Shown here piece after piece: positions 1 through 11,946 of a stretch of DNA of 64,000 bases. Made by a program: the position numbers and the translations under genes. The first letter of the stretch is position 1. Each line of letters starts with the position of its first letter. Origin of the DNA: Paramecium sonneborni (lineage: Eukaryota; Ciliophora; Oligohymenophorea; Peniculida; Parameciidae); NCBI GenBank assembly GCA_905182985.1, contig CAJJDN010000124.1, positions 1 to 64,000 of the forward strand, in the 5' to 3' direction. Below the pieces are notes generated by a model. It had not been told where the DNA came from. It did no database searches and was given only the letters and a program-made list of their open reading frames with translations.

Positions 1-469
1 AAAATCAATAAACGTAAATAATTAGTATGCAATAAATTAAATTGAACACGCTAAGAAAGAAAAACATGACTTAAAATAACAATTTGTCTATGAGAAAACC
101 TAAAAAACTAAGAAATATAAAAATACATCAAATGATCTTATATTATTATATCAACTATGCGAGAGGTCGTTTGAATCTTTTAGCTTATTTACACCCAGAG
201 ATTAAGGAATAAGAGGCTCCTAATTCACACCTACTCTCTACCTATCCAGTCTCCAACCTATCTCTACAAAAGCCAGTCCGGATTTTTAACTAACTATCTG
301 TACATATCATCAATAAAGTTTGCCATAAGTTAAAGCACTAAAAAAAATAATAATTTATAAAGTCTAGATTATGAATCGTTATTTTGATTATTTGCTGCAA
401 TTTAAGAAAAATATTTGAGATTTTATAAATTATTTAAATAAATTACGTTAATAAATAAATAAGGTTTGA
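1..469. other. No recognisable gene
   Basis: AT-rich sequence with frequent TGA in all frames. No telomeric G4T2/G3T3-type repeat is present at the left edge, so the window does not begin at a chromosome end. Bases of roughly 160-290 are less AT-rich than their surroundings. On the minus strand they hold a short open frame ending in TGA, possibly a gene relic, but I recognise nothing in it. Confidence 0.4.
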
Positions 470-1104
470 ATGAAATAAAATGCTACTTCAGCCTGCTCTT
501 TTATTGAGAACTATTTAATAATTCATAGAAATCTTTTATAGAATTTATCAATTATTCCAGATTTTATTGCTGAAGCAAATAATTCATTCAAAAAAGAGAT
601 TAATTATCTTAAATAATTTAGATATAGTATATAAATTTATGGTTTATCTATGAAATTCAGCAATTTTTATTTAAATAATGTTCAAAAACAGTTCATAACA
701 AACTGAATTGTAAATCAAAAGACAATTAGTAGTTAGTAGTGTATTTATTTTGATTCAATTATTCATAGGTGTAGATTAATATAAATGAAATATGAATATC
801 CTTGTATGAATCTAAAAATGATTATATTCCTAATTTGAAAATGTTTATTGGATATAATAACTCTTGTTAAGAAAAAGAACTTACAGATATTTAATCTTTT
901 GGATATAATGTTTAAGATTCTTTAACTTATTTTGATTTAGATAAAAATGAATGTATTTATAATTTAATTAAGTTAATTTAAAGACTTTTATCTATAAAAC
1001 AGTATTTTCGATTTTAGAAATATTTCTTAATTTTTTTTATATTTTGCATTTCTAAAAGGGTTTTAAATATTCAGTCCAAGATTCAATAATTCAGATAAAT
1101 TTGA
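470..1104 (+). pseudogene. Unidentified decayed protein-coding frame
   Basis: An ATG at 470 opens a 78-codon frame ending in TGA at 704-706. Its composition is coding-like (mixed polar residues, few homopolymers). The same frame reopens directly after the TGA, and a coding-like stretch then continues in another frame to TGA at 1102. Such stop and frame breaks in a readable protein are what a dying gene looks like in Paramecium. No conserved motif was recognised. The alternative is chance open frames, which are common because only TGA stops translation. Confidence 0.3.
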
Positions 1105-2449
1105 TGTTATTTGCTTTTTAAATTATGATATATTGTATTTTGACCAATATTTGTATTTAAATTTCTTGCTTCTCTTTTACTTCCTAAAATATTTTTATTT
1201 TTTATTCATATTATTTAAATTATACTTTTTAAGTTAGAATCTTTTTTAAAATTTGTTTTAATCCAAATGAAAATCAAAAGTATGATTTTGTGCAGAGAAA
1301 TGAAGGAAAAAAGATAGGAATTTAGAAGATATGATAAGATTATTTAATAAATTATTTCTTTTAACTTTTCCTGATCATATTATGCAAATAGCAATCTAAC
1401 TCTATATTTTATGTTTAAATATTTAAGTTTTAGGAAGAATTCTTTTATAAGACTTGTCCTCTTAAATTTCTATAATAATAATAATATTTGAATTTGGAAA
1501 AATCTTTATAATTAATGAAAAGTATTAGAAAAAATTAATCAATTAATTAATTCAAAAAAATAAATGGAGTTGAGAACATTTTATCTATATTCGGATAAAA
1601 TGTATTCCTAATTAAAATATACTAAGATATAAGGATGTTTAAAGTTACAGCTCTAAATTAATTCAAAGCTAATATTGAATTATAGGACGTCTGATAATCG
1701 TTTCTTTCTTCAAATCAGTTTTGCTTCTCTTATTACTTTCCAATAAGGTATATTTTATATATTTTATTTCCAAAGAATCTTTAATATCCATGAATTCCAG
1801 TATTTGTAGGATAATCTATCATGCTTTGTTGTTGTTAAGATTATTTAAAAAATCTTCAAAATTCTTTCTATTATTTATTACTTTTTTATCAATATTAGTG
1901 ATTATTCTTCTTTCTAATTTCTATATATTTGATAAAATATTTGATTAATAAATTTCTTTAATAAAAAAATACATAAAACTGTTTATTAAATTGTACTCTA
2001 TAAAATATTAGTATAATTATACTTTATTCCATTTAAATTATAGACTGATAGAAAAATAATTCATGCTGATCACAAGGATTTAATTAAAAGAGATGTTCCT
2101 TTGATTAATTTTTATTTAGTTTTATTCTTATTGAATGAATTATCTCTGTATAATATAAAGCACGTAAAACTAAAAATTAACAATAAAAGATTCCTAAGTT
2201 ATAAATAAGATCCATTATAATTTTTTGGTTTTGATCTAATTTCTATTTTTAAAATGTACAAAGAATTTCTTTATTAGATTTTAATGAATAATTACTAACA
2301 ATCAAATAGCCTATCATCAAACATAAAGTTATAAGTTAATCATAATATAACTTCAAGAGATTGAAGTGAAAAATGATAGATAAATTCAATTTTCGAGATT
2401 TATACAATTTATATATATAAATCTAATAAGAATTATATTGATAAAAATA
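1105..2449. other. Intergenic or decayed sequence
   Basis: No gene is supported. A 122-codon frame with TGA as the only stop runs 1564-1932 (+). It becomes hydrophobic and low in complexity towards its end, and I cannot relate it to any family. With a single stop codon in DNA this AT-rich, open frames of 100-130 codons are expected by chance. Confidence 0.35.
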
Positions 2450-3522
2450 ATGAATAAAATAATAGATTTGTAAATAAAGTGTTCAAATAAAGAACATGAT
2501 AGTTTTGTGTAGTTGGCTTGTTTTAATGAAAATTGTAAAGCAAATAGAATTTATTGTCTTGAATGTTTAAGATTAGGATATCATTCAGTTCATCCAAATG
2601 AACAATACGATTTGATAAAATTACTTTAATTTATAAAACAAATCAGATAAAAAAGTGATGAATTAATTAAGCAATTATCTTCATGCATTGAAAAAATTAA
2701 TTTATCATTTTCAATTTTAAGTTAAGGATTAAAATAAAAATATTAATTATCAGAAGATTAAATCTAAAGATTTGATGCAAAATAATTAAATTAAGCATTG
2801 GATTAGATGCTAAAGTATAATGAAACCGCAGGAAAAATATTACTAGATGTCGGGAATTGTTCAAAAGAAACATTCATTTAATTAAATAAAATTAGTACAT
2901 AGTTTGAACTAAATGAATTAATTTATTGTGACTAAATTGAATAATAAAAAGGTTAAGCTTAAGACTTAGAAGGTAAAATATTGATAATCTAACATATAGC
3001 TGATATAGCTTTGTTTATATATTCAAAAAATTTTGATTCAATATGTCTTAAGGGTAAAATCAATTAAATACCAAGATATTAGCTACCTCTTTAATAGAAC
3101 TTAACAAATATAATGATGCAATTATTTGCATTGATAAAGCATTGTTATTATTAGATTCAAATCATGTTAAATCCTTTTATTTAAAAGGTAAAATATATTA
3201 TAGATCAATTTATTAGCTAAATCCTTACTTAATCTTCGCCATTATAATGATGCAATTACTTGGGCTGATAAAGCATTGTTAATAGATTCAAAACATATTG
3301 ATTCATTATGTATTAAGGGTAAGATTTGTTATTCACCGATGTATTAGCAGGTTCTTTAAGATCGCTTGGCAATTATAAAGAAGCACTTACTTTTGCTGAA
3401 TAAGCTTTGTTATTAGATTCAAAGCATGAGGTATCAATAAAAATAAAAGGTAAAATAGTATATATTATTATAAAGCTCTATGTGAAATAAATATTAAACA
3501 GAAAGGTATTTTAATAAGTTGA
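2450..3522 (+). CDS. Zinc-binding N-terminus + TPR protein, one exon per repeat
   Basis: The spliced product is about 310 residues. The N-terminus carries a Cys/His cluster of B-box-like spacing (C..H.....C....C......C..C.....H..H, roughly residues 11-46), then a helical linker. From about residue 170 it has TPR repeats with the pattern YNDAI..DKALL.DS. Five introns are inferred: 2973-2999, 3054-3082, 3188-3216, 3319-3347 and 3450-3475 (26-29 nt). All are phase 1, after the G of a Lys-Ala junction. The exons between the last four are 105, 102 and 102 nt, i.e. one 34-35-residue TPR each. Read without splicing, the repeats fall into different frames; with splicing they align perfectly. TGA stop at 3520. 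TPRs are protein-interaction scaffolds; the partner is unknown. Confidence 0.8.
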
Positions 3523-4997
3523 TTATCAAGTAATTTTGATTCTATGAATAAAAAAATATTTTATTCTTTGCTTTCTCATTTCAATTTTAATTTTTAATTT
3601 TTTAATTTTTTATAACAGATTTATTTTGCAAACTAAATGTAAATATCACAAATTTAGTTAAATTTATTCAAATTAATTATATACACTTTTAAATATAAAT
3701 TAAATTTTCATCCTCTCCCAATAATTTACTCAAATAAAGTGTTTAATTAATCTAACGTCCTATAATAATTTCCCTATCCATAGTGTCTTAAAATACTAAA
3801 GCTATTTTATTTCATATTAAGGGAAACTACATGAATTAATTTATCTTGAAAACCTTATTGAAGAATGAAGCCAAAATAGAAATTCTTTGCAGAATAAAAT
3901 TTTATTTTCGCTCGAAATAAAACTCAGAATTCCATCTAATAGGTTTGAACTAATTTAAATTTCATCTTTTGACGGAGTATATCAAGTTTTAAAGTGAAAG
4001 AGCTTGGGATAGCAGATAAACCTCACTCTAAATTTTGATTAATATCTTTTGAAATTAACTGAATGAAGTTCAAAGCCAATATAATTAAAAGTCCTAATAG
4101 CAATTATATATATTTGCTAAAAAAGAGCTATTTATTCAATTTCTATATATTTGAGAAAAATTTTTAATTTGTATTTTAATTTAAACTTGATATTATCCAT
4201 TGTAAATCTTCAAATAAGTATTTTAAATGAAAAAGAACGAATATGAAACGAAAAATGTCTAAAATCTAATATCAAGAAAAGTTTTTGACATGAATTTATT
4301 GATGAATTTTTCTTAAATTTGGAATTTAAATGAAGGCATAACAGTTCATTTCTATTTTTTTCAAAGAACTATCTTGAATTATAGAATAAATTTATCTAGC
4401 TTTCATAGTTATAATTAATCAATAAAATTAAAATCTACAAATAATTAGAACTATGAAATATCCCTTAACATCTTTAAAGGATTCCTTATTTTTAAAAGTC
4501 TGTACAACAGTTAGAAAAGGTTTTTATATTTTTATATAAATGATTCACTTGTTTTAATTGTAATATCAATAGAAACAAAGAAAAAATTCTTTAAAAGTGC
4601 AAGAAAAATACGTAGTTGATTCATCACTTAATCTGTTGACCTATTATGACTTATCAAAACGATTAATGATTTAATTCAAAAAACGATGATGGATATTAAA
4701 AATTAATAATAATTTTTGATAATTACTTTTATGTATAGAAATTTTTTCTATTTACAATAGTTCATATTATTCACATTGAACTATTTACTTATGGTTTTGA
4801 ATGATTTTGAAAAAAAAAAAACTAAATGTTAAATACTGATACTTAAATTTATTTTCAATGAGCTCAGTCTGTTCATATTTAGTCATAATTCATAGTAATT
4901 TAAACTTAAAAAGGCTTTGTATTATAGAATATAACATATCAATTTAATATTCAAAATATAATTAAATTTAAAATGCCTTTATATGTGAATAATAAAC
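3523..4997. other. No supported gene
   Basis: Mostly TGA-interrupted AT-rich sequence. The longest frame is 130 codons (+, ATG 4227 to TGA 4617) with no motif and a length compatible with chance. I see no RNA gene. Confidence 0.35.
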
Positions 4998-5531
4998 TCA
5001 TTTTTCCATCTTAATACCCCATAGCCGGATAGAGTTATCTCTACTCCCAGATGCCAAAGTTGTACCATCAGGGAAAAGCATAGTGAGTAGACAAAATGAG
5101 TATGACCATCCAATTTGGTTATTTATTACCCTGTCTTAACATCCCATAAACGTATTGAATTATCTACACTACAAGATGCTAATGTAGTACTTTCAGGAGA
5201 GAAGCATACTGTTAAGAGTTCATCACCATGACTCCAATTTAATCAATTCTTGGATTTTCAAATACTTCAATTTTGACTCACTTTCTTTTTAATTAGATTG
5301 AGTCCTATAATAAGAATTCAACTTTTTACTTCATCCAACTTTTTGATAAAAGCTTTATTTAAATACTTTATCCAACCAATTTTTTGCATTATTAATCTCT
5401 ATCAAATATGTATTCTCCTTAACCATTTACTTTTCAATCCAATCTTATATTTAATTGATTGATTCTGATAAATTATCCCAAATTTTCTTCAGCATAGTTT
5501 TGGTTTCAGAGAGCATGGATTAAAAAGCCAT
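4998..5531 (-). pseudogene. WD40-repeat protein relic, frameshifted
   Basis: On the minus strand, from an ATG at 5531, a helical segment typical of the linker of Paramecium zinc-finger/WD40 proteins (L..SI.QI.DWIE) runs into a TGA. Further on, two adjacent WD units are plain: HGDELLTVCFSPESTTLAS with SVDNSIRLWDVKTG, then GHTHFVYSLCFS and, one frame away, PDGTTLASGSRDNSIRLWG. One base is missing between CFS and PDG, near 5070. Start, linker and WD units are in different frames with no intron to reconcile them, so I call it a broken gene. Confidence 0.65.
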
Positions 5532-5867
5532 TTTCTATTTAGATAATTCATATGATTTACATTATCTATTTTTTATATTAAATTTCTATTACTTTGATTT
5601 TAAATTATCTATCAAAAAAGGTATTTTTTGTTTTAATGTTACGATATAAAATATTTTGGGACTTTTTGAATTATATTGTAATTGAAGTAAATTAGGAAAA
5701 TGTGCATTCAAATACATAATCTTTGAAAATTTACTTTATTAATTCTTTTGATTTTATATATAAGTTCCTTAAATAAATATATTCTAATTAGTTACTTTAA
5801 ATATCAATATACTAAAAAAACTTGAAAATGATCTAGTAGATAAATTTTGTATAATAACAATATAAAA

Positions 5868-6304
5868 ATGGCAATTGCTGAAAAATTAATTTAAACAGAA
5901 CAACCTTAAGATCCGTAATAACATTAATTTTTATAGGAAGTTTTGATATTAAGGACATCTTAGATTATGAAAAATAATTTTAGCATATATCATAATTTTA
6001 AATTCCAGAATCAAAGCTGATGTGTGAATTAGATTTTATTGATGAATTTTCATAAAAAAATTTTACTCTTTTAATAATAAGATTTTTATCTAACAATTTT
6101 TAAAAGAAAAATAGGATATTCCTTAAATATCCATATAAGTAAATTGAATTAAAATAAAGTTTCAAAAATAATAAATATACTAGTATATAAGATGGAAATT
6201 AAAAAAGAATTAAAGAAGATGCTACAAGTTTAAGAGGATAAATGACAATATGTCCTAAACAATTATTAAGCTTCTCAAATGAATTCCCTGCCATTTTGTT
6301 TTGA
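5868..6304 (+). pseudogene. Unidentified decayed coding frame
   Basis: An ATG at 5868 starts a Gln-rich coding-like frame (MAIAEKLIQTEQPQDPQQHQ) that ends in TGA after about 50 codons. A second coding-like frame overlaps it and continues to TGA at 6302. The start has the composition of a genuine Paramecium N-terminus. No family was recognised, and the split reading suggests a relic. Confidence 0.3.
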
Positions 6305-7725
6305 TTAAATCTTTAAAATTGTAATATTTATGTAAGATGGCCAATATACAAGATTAAATGTCTTATCCTAATTAAGATTTGCGCACAAAAAAAATATTTC
6401 TGTTTTTTCAGATCAAGAATAATTTCATCTAAACATTAAAAATATTTTATGATGAAAAAATAAATTGAAAAATCCACAATTATTGTGTAAATTGTAAATC
6501 TACTTTTGTAAATGCTCTTCCTTTAAAATATTTAGAAATTTTAAGTGTCTCTTGTTGATTATCTGGATCTTATTGAATATTAAATTTCAAGATTTCCATT
6601 TCTCTACTATTAAATAACCTTCAAATCGAAATTTTGAATCAATTTAATTTTACTTCTTTTCTATTATTAATTAAAAGATCTCCACATCTAGCTGGGTACT
6701 TTATCAAAAATTTTATAATTTAATCACTAATTTTTCTGTAATGTATTATATTATTAAATACCAATAAATTTAAAAAGTATAAAATGAAATTCTTTAAAAT
6801 AGTTAAGAATATATTTATTATTTAATATGTTCCATATAATCAAATTTTTATTATAATTTCATTCTTAATCGAGTTTCATCACCTCCTTCCATTTTATACC
6901 AAAGCTTTAAATATATTTATTGTTTATTTAGTGGATAATAAGAAAAAAATCCAAGAATTAATTTCAAAGATGGACACGTATGCTAAAACTCAAAGTGTGT
7001 CAAGACATTTATCTTAATGAGAAGCTGCACTTAATGGATATAATTCAATTTTCGACGAAAGTGATGCTGCTTCGGTAAAACTTCCATAAGATAATATCAT
7101 GCTTATATAAGTGAATAAACATTAATTATTATGAATTTAAGTTCCTTTACTTAAATTTTTGGTTTTATTGGTGTAGTTGAAAATCTTAAAGTATTGGATA
7201 CTTTTAGATGAAGCAAATTTAGCAAGTGATTCAATACTAAGAGTTATAATTTTATTTGGTAGTTCTATTAATTCTCATATACATTTAGAACTCTAACAAT
7301 AACAAACATTAAAATTTGATTATTTTTAACTTAAAATCCAAAAATAATTAATTTTCAGCACCTAGATATTTTTTCCTAAAATTAAAGAAAAAAGATAGAT
7401 AATGGATTATTTATCTTAATCTATGGTATAAATTAACGATAATTTCTATTATTTCATAAATAATTATTTTCAATATTGGCTTTATGTTATTTAACAAACA
7501 AAATTAGTGATTGGATAATAATTTTAGTTATGAAAATACTTTTTTAGTAAATTTATGAATTATCTTCAAATAAAAAGTGAAATTTATTTTGGAAGTCAAA
7601 TTAAAAAACTTAAAACAAAATTATATTGATGAAAAACATAGTACATAGATTAATAATTTAATGATAAATGATGGTAATTAGACTATATACACAGAAAATA
7701 AATTATTAATTTAAAATCATAGATA
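6305..7725. other. No supported gene
   Basis: TGA-rich in all frames. A minus-strand stretch around 6480-6730 reads as coding-like pieces, but with stops and frame changes and no recognisable motif. Confidence 0.3.
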
Positions 7726-8520
7726 ATGTTAAGTGATTTTGTCTAATTAGATTAAATCAGAAATTAAAATTTGTAAGAATAAGGTTATATTTGTTAATCT
7801 AAGTTAAAAAAGCCAATAAAATATAAAAAGTGGCTATTCCTATTATTTTTGGCAATCATTATGAGTTTAGTGTCTTTTATGTGTGTTCATTTCTAAAAAT
7901 AACCATAACTAGAAATAGATATTTAGATTAATAAAGAGATAAAGAAAGTTCTTTGTTCCAATAGATCATTTGAACGATTAAGTTAATCAGAGAGAGAATA
8001 AGAAATAAATATAAATAAAATTAATCAAGAGATAGATAATAGGGAAGAGCAAGGGAAATATCTAGAAAAAAAGTAAGAGAATTAGATAAAGAAAGAGAAA
8101 GATCTTATTACAAATGGATCAGATAAAAGATGTAATTATAAATTGATTAATTCAATTTAACATAATTAGTGTTTTGCTAATGCATTTAATAAGAGTCATC
8201 AATTATGATTATTGCCAATGATAATGATATTGATGTTTATCAATTCAAAGATGGATAAATTTAATTAATATAAACACTAAGAGGCCATAAATATGATGTT
8301 GCCACAGGATATTTTATGAAGAATTCAAATTACTTTATATCTGGAAGCAGTGATAATACTATATAATTATATGGTAAATTAAGGATAATTTATGATAAAT
8401 TTAATATAAGCTTAATGGACATAAAAATTGGATTAATCATATAATAATAAATACTAAAAAAGATCTTATTGCATCTGCTAGCGAAGATGGAACTATTTTA
8501 TTTTCGGAGAAACAACATAA
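7726..8520 (+). pseudogene. WD40-repeat protein relic
   Basis: An open frame from ATG 7726 contains a hydrophobic stretch and then a strongly charged Gln/Glu/Lys helix. Two WD repeats of the Paramecium type follow. IQTLRGHKYDVATGYFM with YFISGSSDNTIQLY is the first. The second is KLNGHKNWINHIIIN with DLIASASEDGTILF. At least two single-base frame changes separate these pieces (one near 8200, one between the repeats). The order helix, then GH...SGSSDNTI repeats, matches the intact WD40 proteins at 27337 and 34047, so this is a decayed relative. Confidence 0.6.
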
Positions 8521-10338
8521 TTAATTTAATCTAACTTAAACAGTATAAAATTAAAAGGAAATATTATACCTGCTCATAAATTAAGTTTACTATTATTTCA
8601 TATTTAATGTTAATTTCAACTATTGGTTCAACTTTATTTTATGTGTTGATAATCAACTTTTACTTAATTCATGTTTATTTTAAATACTTTTCCCAATACA
8701 AAATTAAGAAAATAATCACAAGATTAGAATACTCTGAATTATAAATTAATCTAAATCAAACATTCTGAATAATCATGTAATTAAAGAAAGAGGGAGTTTT
8801 TCTAGGAGCTGTGTCATGTAACGAAATCAATACTAGCAAATACTATATTTTCTTACTTTACCTTAAGTTCTATTTTTTTAAGTTTTCACATTTCTTTAAA
8901 TTTTAATTTTGATTTATTTTTACTTATTAATTTCTGCTTTAATAGAAGATAAAACATAATTTTTTATAATCTTACAAATAATTATCAATTACATAGGTTC
9001 ATTTAAACTGAATGTAATAAATGTAAGTTTATTTATGTAAAAAAGTATGAAAATCAACAAACTGGCGAATTAATAAATATTAATAACTATAGATTATTTA
9101 ATGAACTGTAATCATAATAAGAATATATAGATTGATTCTAAAAATATACCTAGACTAAATTGATATTGGAATCAATGATTGGTGATGAGATATTCTATCT
9201 TATTTGTTATAAAATGTTATTTTTATTAAATAAATTTCTGATAAGTTTTATAATAATAAAGAGATCTGAATCTCTCTAATTTTTTAATTTTAAGAAATTC
9301 ATAATTTTAATAATTTATAAGTAATTGAAGGATCAAATTTATAAGGAGGGAACAAGTGATTATGTTACTATAATTGATAATAATTATTTATGAAAGTAGA
9401 TAGTCACTATAGTTTAAGATCCACATTATGCAATTTTAGATTTGTCATTCTAATTAATTAATACTAATATTTAGTAAATTAAAAATTCTTTAAAAATTAT
9501 ATTAAAGTCTATTACTATTATTCTTATTACAGATTGCACAAATAATTTTTTCATTTATAAGGTGACCCATAGAAAAATTGAATTTATTTCACGATATGTC
9601 AAAAATTTTGAATAAAGCTTCTAAAATATATCATTAGAAAGCTTTATTAATAACTATAAATTCTGATTTTAGAAAGATAAATATTTTCATCGCATTTTTT
9701 TCTAAATTAGATTGTAAATCAAGAATAGCATTAAAAATAAGAAATTTTTGCTAGGCAAGACTTGCTGAATCGCTTTCTAAATCAAAATTTTTAATAGTTT
9801 TAAGAGATTTTGTTACGAATTAATTTTAAAAGGACAAAATTTGATGTAAAATTATTTAATTTTTTGGTTCATTTACATATAGCAGTTAAATGAGTATTTG
9901 AAGTATAATAAATTCAATATATAAATTGACCATTTTAATAAAAATTAAATTTATAAAAAATAAGTAGTTTATTTAAATTTTTCTAAAAATTTTGAATAAT
10001 AAACATTAAACTTCTAATTAGTACAAATTATTATCAAACTTTTGATTTTTTTAGTTATTAAAAAAAGTAAATTTAAATCTACAATTTTTACAATTATCAT
10101 CACTTTCTATAACACAGATTTAATTATGTGCTTTATGTTATTACGTACCTAAAATTACTTATAAATTGTTAATATTTAGTAATATTATCGTAGAACATCA
10201 TAATGTTTATTTGTAAAAAGAGGTTTTTATTTAAATATCTATACTGATTTCTATATACACCAAATATTTTTTTCTTATTTTTGTTAAATGATTATTATTC
10301 TTATCCATTTTTTATTAATAAAACGAGCATTATTCATA
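8521..10338. other. Decayed or intergenic sequence
   Basis: No intact gene. A short plus-strand stretch near 9000-9110 has a CNKC pair in a coding-like frame, then a stop. It could be the remnant of a zinc-binding protein but is too short to name. Confidence 0.3.
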
Positions 10339-11946
10339 ATGGAAAAAATTGTACAAAACATGGGAAAAGAGTCATAATTGTGGATAGATCATCAACAGAT
10401 CCTCAAGCTAAAAATCTTTGCATCTAATGTTTAACTGAATAAAAAAACAATTTAACGAGTTATGAAGATGCTCTAAAGGAACTCATTCAACTAAAAGCAT
10501 AATTAATTAAGGAAAAGTAAAGTCTAAATCAAAAGAACATTGATCTTCTATTAGATATTAAAAATAGTTATGGTAATTGAAGACTCAAATTTCAGCTTTA
10601 ATGATAAACTTATAGTATTTTTTGAATAACAAATTTAACTTATCTTAGATTCATAAATTAAATATTCAAAATAGATTGAGAGTTTACAAATAAAAGATCT
10701 TGACTCTTCTATCTAATAATATTTGGAAGTAGAAAAGCAATATATTAATTATTAAGACATCAAAGATCCTCTATTGAACAATTTGTCAACTATTTCAAAA
10801 GATTCACTTATTTAAAGGTTTGGAGAAATATTCACTAAAGTAAATACTGGAATTTTGAATTACTCAAATGAAGTTTTTTCTAAATTTAAATAATAATATA
10901 CCCTTCAACAAATGGATAATTAATTGTAAATAAATTTAACTTGCAAATAACATAAAGAATGTAAAATAATAATGGTTGATCTTAATGATATATAAAAATC
11001 ACCAAGGAAATTAATTTGTGTTAAATGTATAAGCATATTTTCGCAAAATATGTAACATTATGTAGCAACTATATTGAAAGAATCTAATAGAAAACTAAAG
11101 AATTTAATGGATTATTCACTGAAATTTAATAAAAAATAACAAATTTAATCACAAAAAGCACCAATCAAGTAAATGAGAGATCTAATAATTAATTAAATAT
11201 AATATAGAAGGAATGGTAATAAGATAACAATTAAAATTTTTCAATGAATTTGAAGAAATTGTTAAATAAATTAGTGGATCATAAATATTTAACACACTAT
11301 TTTGAAAGTAACTACAATAAATGGAATAAATTAAACTTTAAATAAATATTTGAAATTCAACAAACTTTATAGAAATGTACAGAGAATTTAAAAATAAAGC
11401 ATAAATAATTAATTGAACGCAGGGAGTGATATTCGTCAAGAAATTAAATCTGGATAAATATCATAAGTAGATAAATAATCACATATGAACTAATAAAGGA
11501 GAACTCAATAAGATAAGAATAATTTTGTGGTGCTATGTCATTTAATAAGGATTGTTCAACTGTACTTGTTGGATGTAAAAAATAAATAAAGGTATTAGAA
11601 TTTAATAAAGGAAGGATGAATTAAACTCAACTTCTTAGTGAACATTAAAATGATATCTAAACTTTAAAATTTATGAAGAAATTAAATTAATTTATATCTG
11701 GGAGTTATAATAATGGATAGATTATAATTTGGATGATGAATCAAAATAAAGAATGGATTTGCTAATAGAAATAAATCCACACTTAAATCATATTATGTGT
11801 ATAATAGATTTTTCATTAAAAGAGCAAAATTTGGATTTTAAAATAGAAAATAGTTGTAAATTACATGGTTATAGATATAGTTTTATAAATGATAATTAAT
11901 TTATTTTTATCCATTTGTATAAGCATAATTAGATGTTTATGAACTG
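10339..11946 (+). pseudogene. Double zinc-finger + WD40 protein relic
   Basis: The N-terminus reads CTKHGKRVIIVD then LCIQCLTE, a Cys/His pair of the type that opens many Paramecium WD40 proteins. It is out of frame with the ATG at 10339 by one base in an A-run. A second similar unit follows (LTCKQHKECKIIMVDL, then LICVKCISIF), a long helical linker, and WD units (CGAMSFNKDCSTVLVG; LLSEHQNDIQTLKFM with FISGSYNNGQIIIW). A plausible 23-nt intron (about 10574-10596) does not reconcile the frames, and further TGAs and frame changes lie inside and after the WD region. This is a full-length but broken member of the family at 34047. Confidence 0.65.

Noticed and set aside
4227..4619. 130-codon frame on the plus strand
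   Set aside because: With TGA as the only stop, lengths like this arise by chance; no motif, no intron logic and no relative. A short shifted reading (EFIDEFFLNLE) resembles part of the orphan at 54116 but is too short to count.
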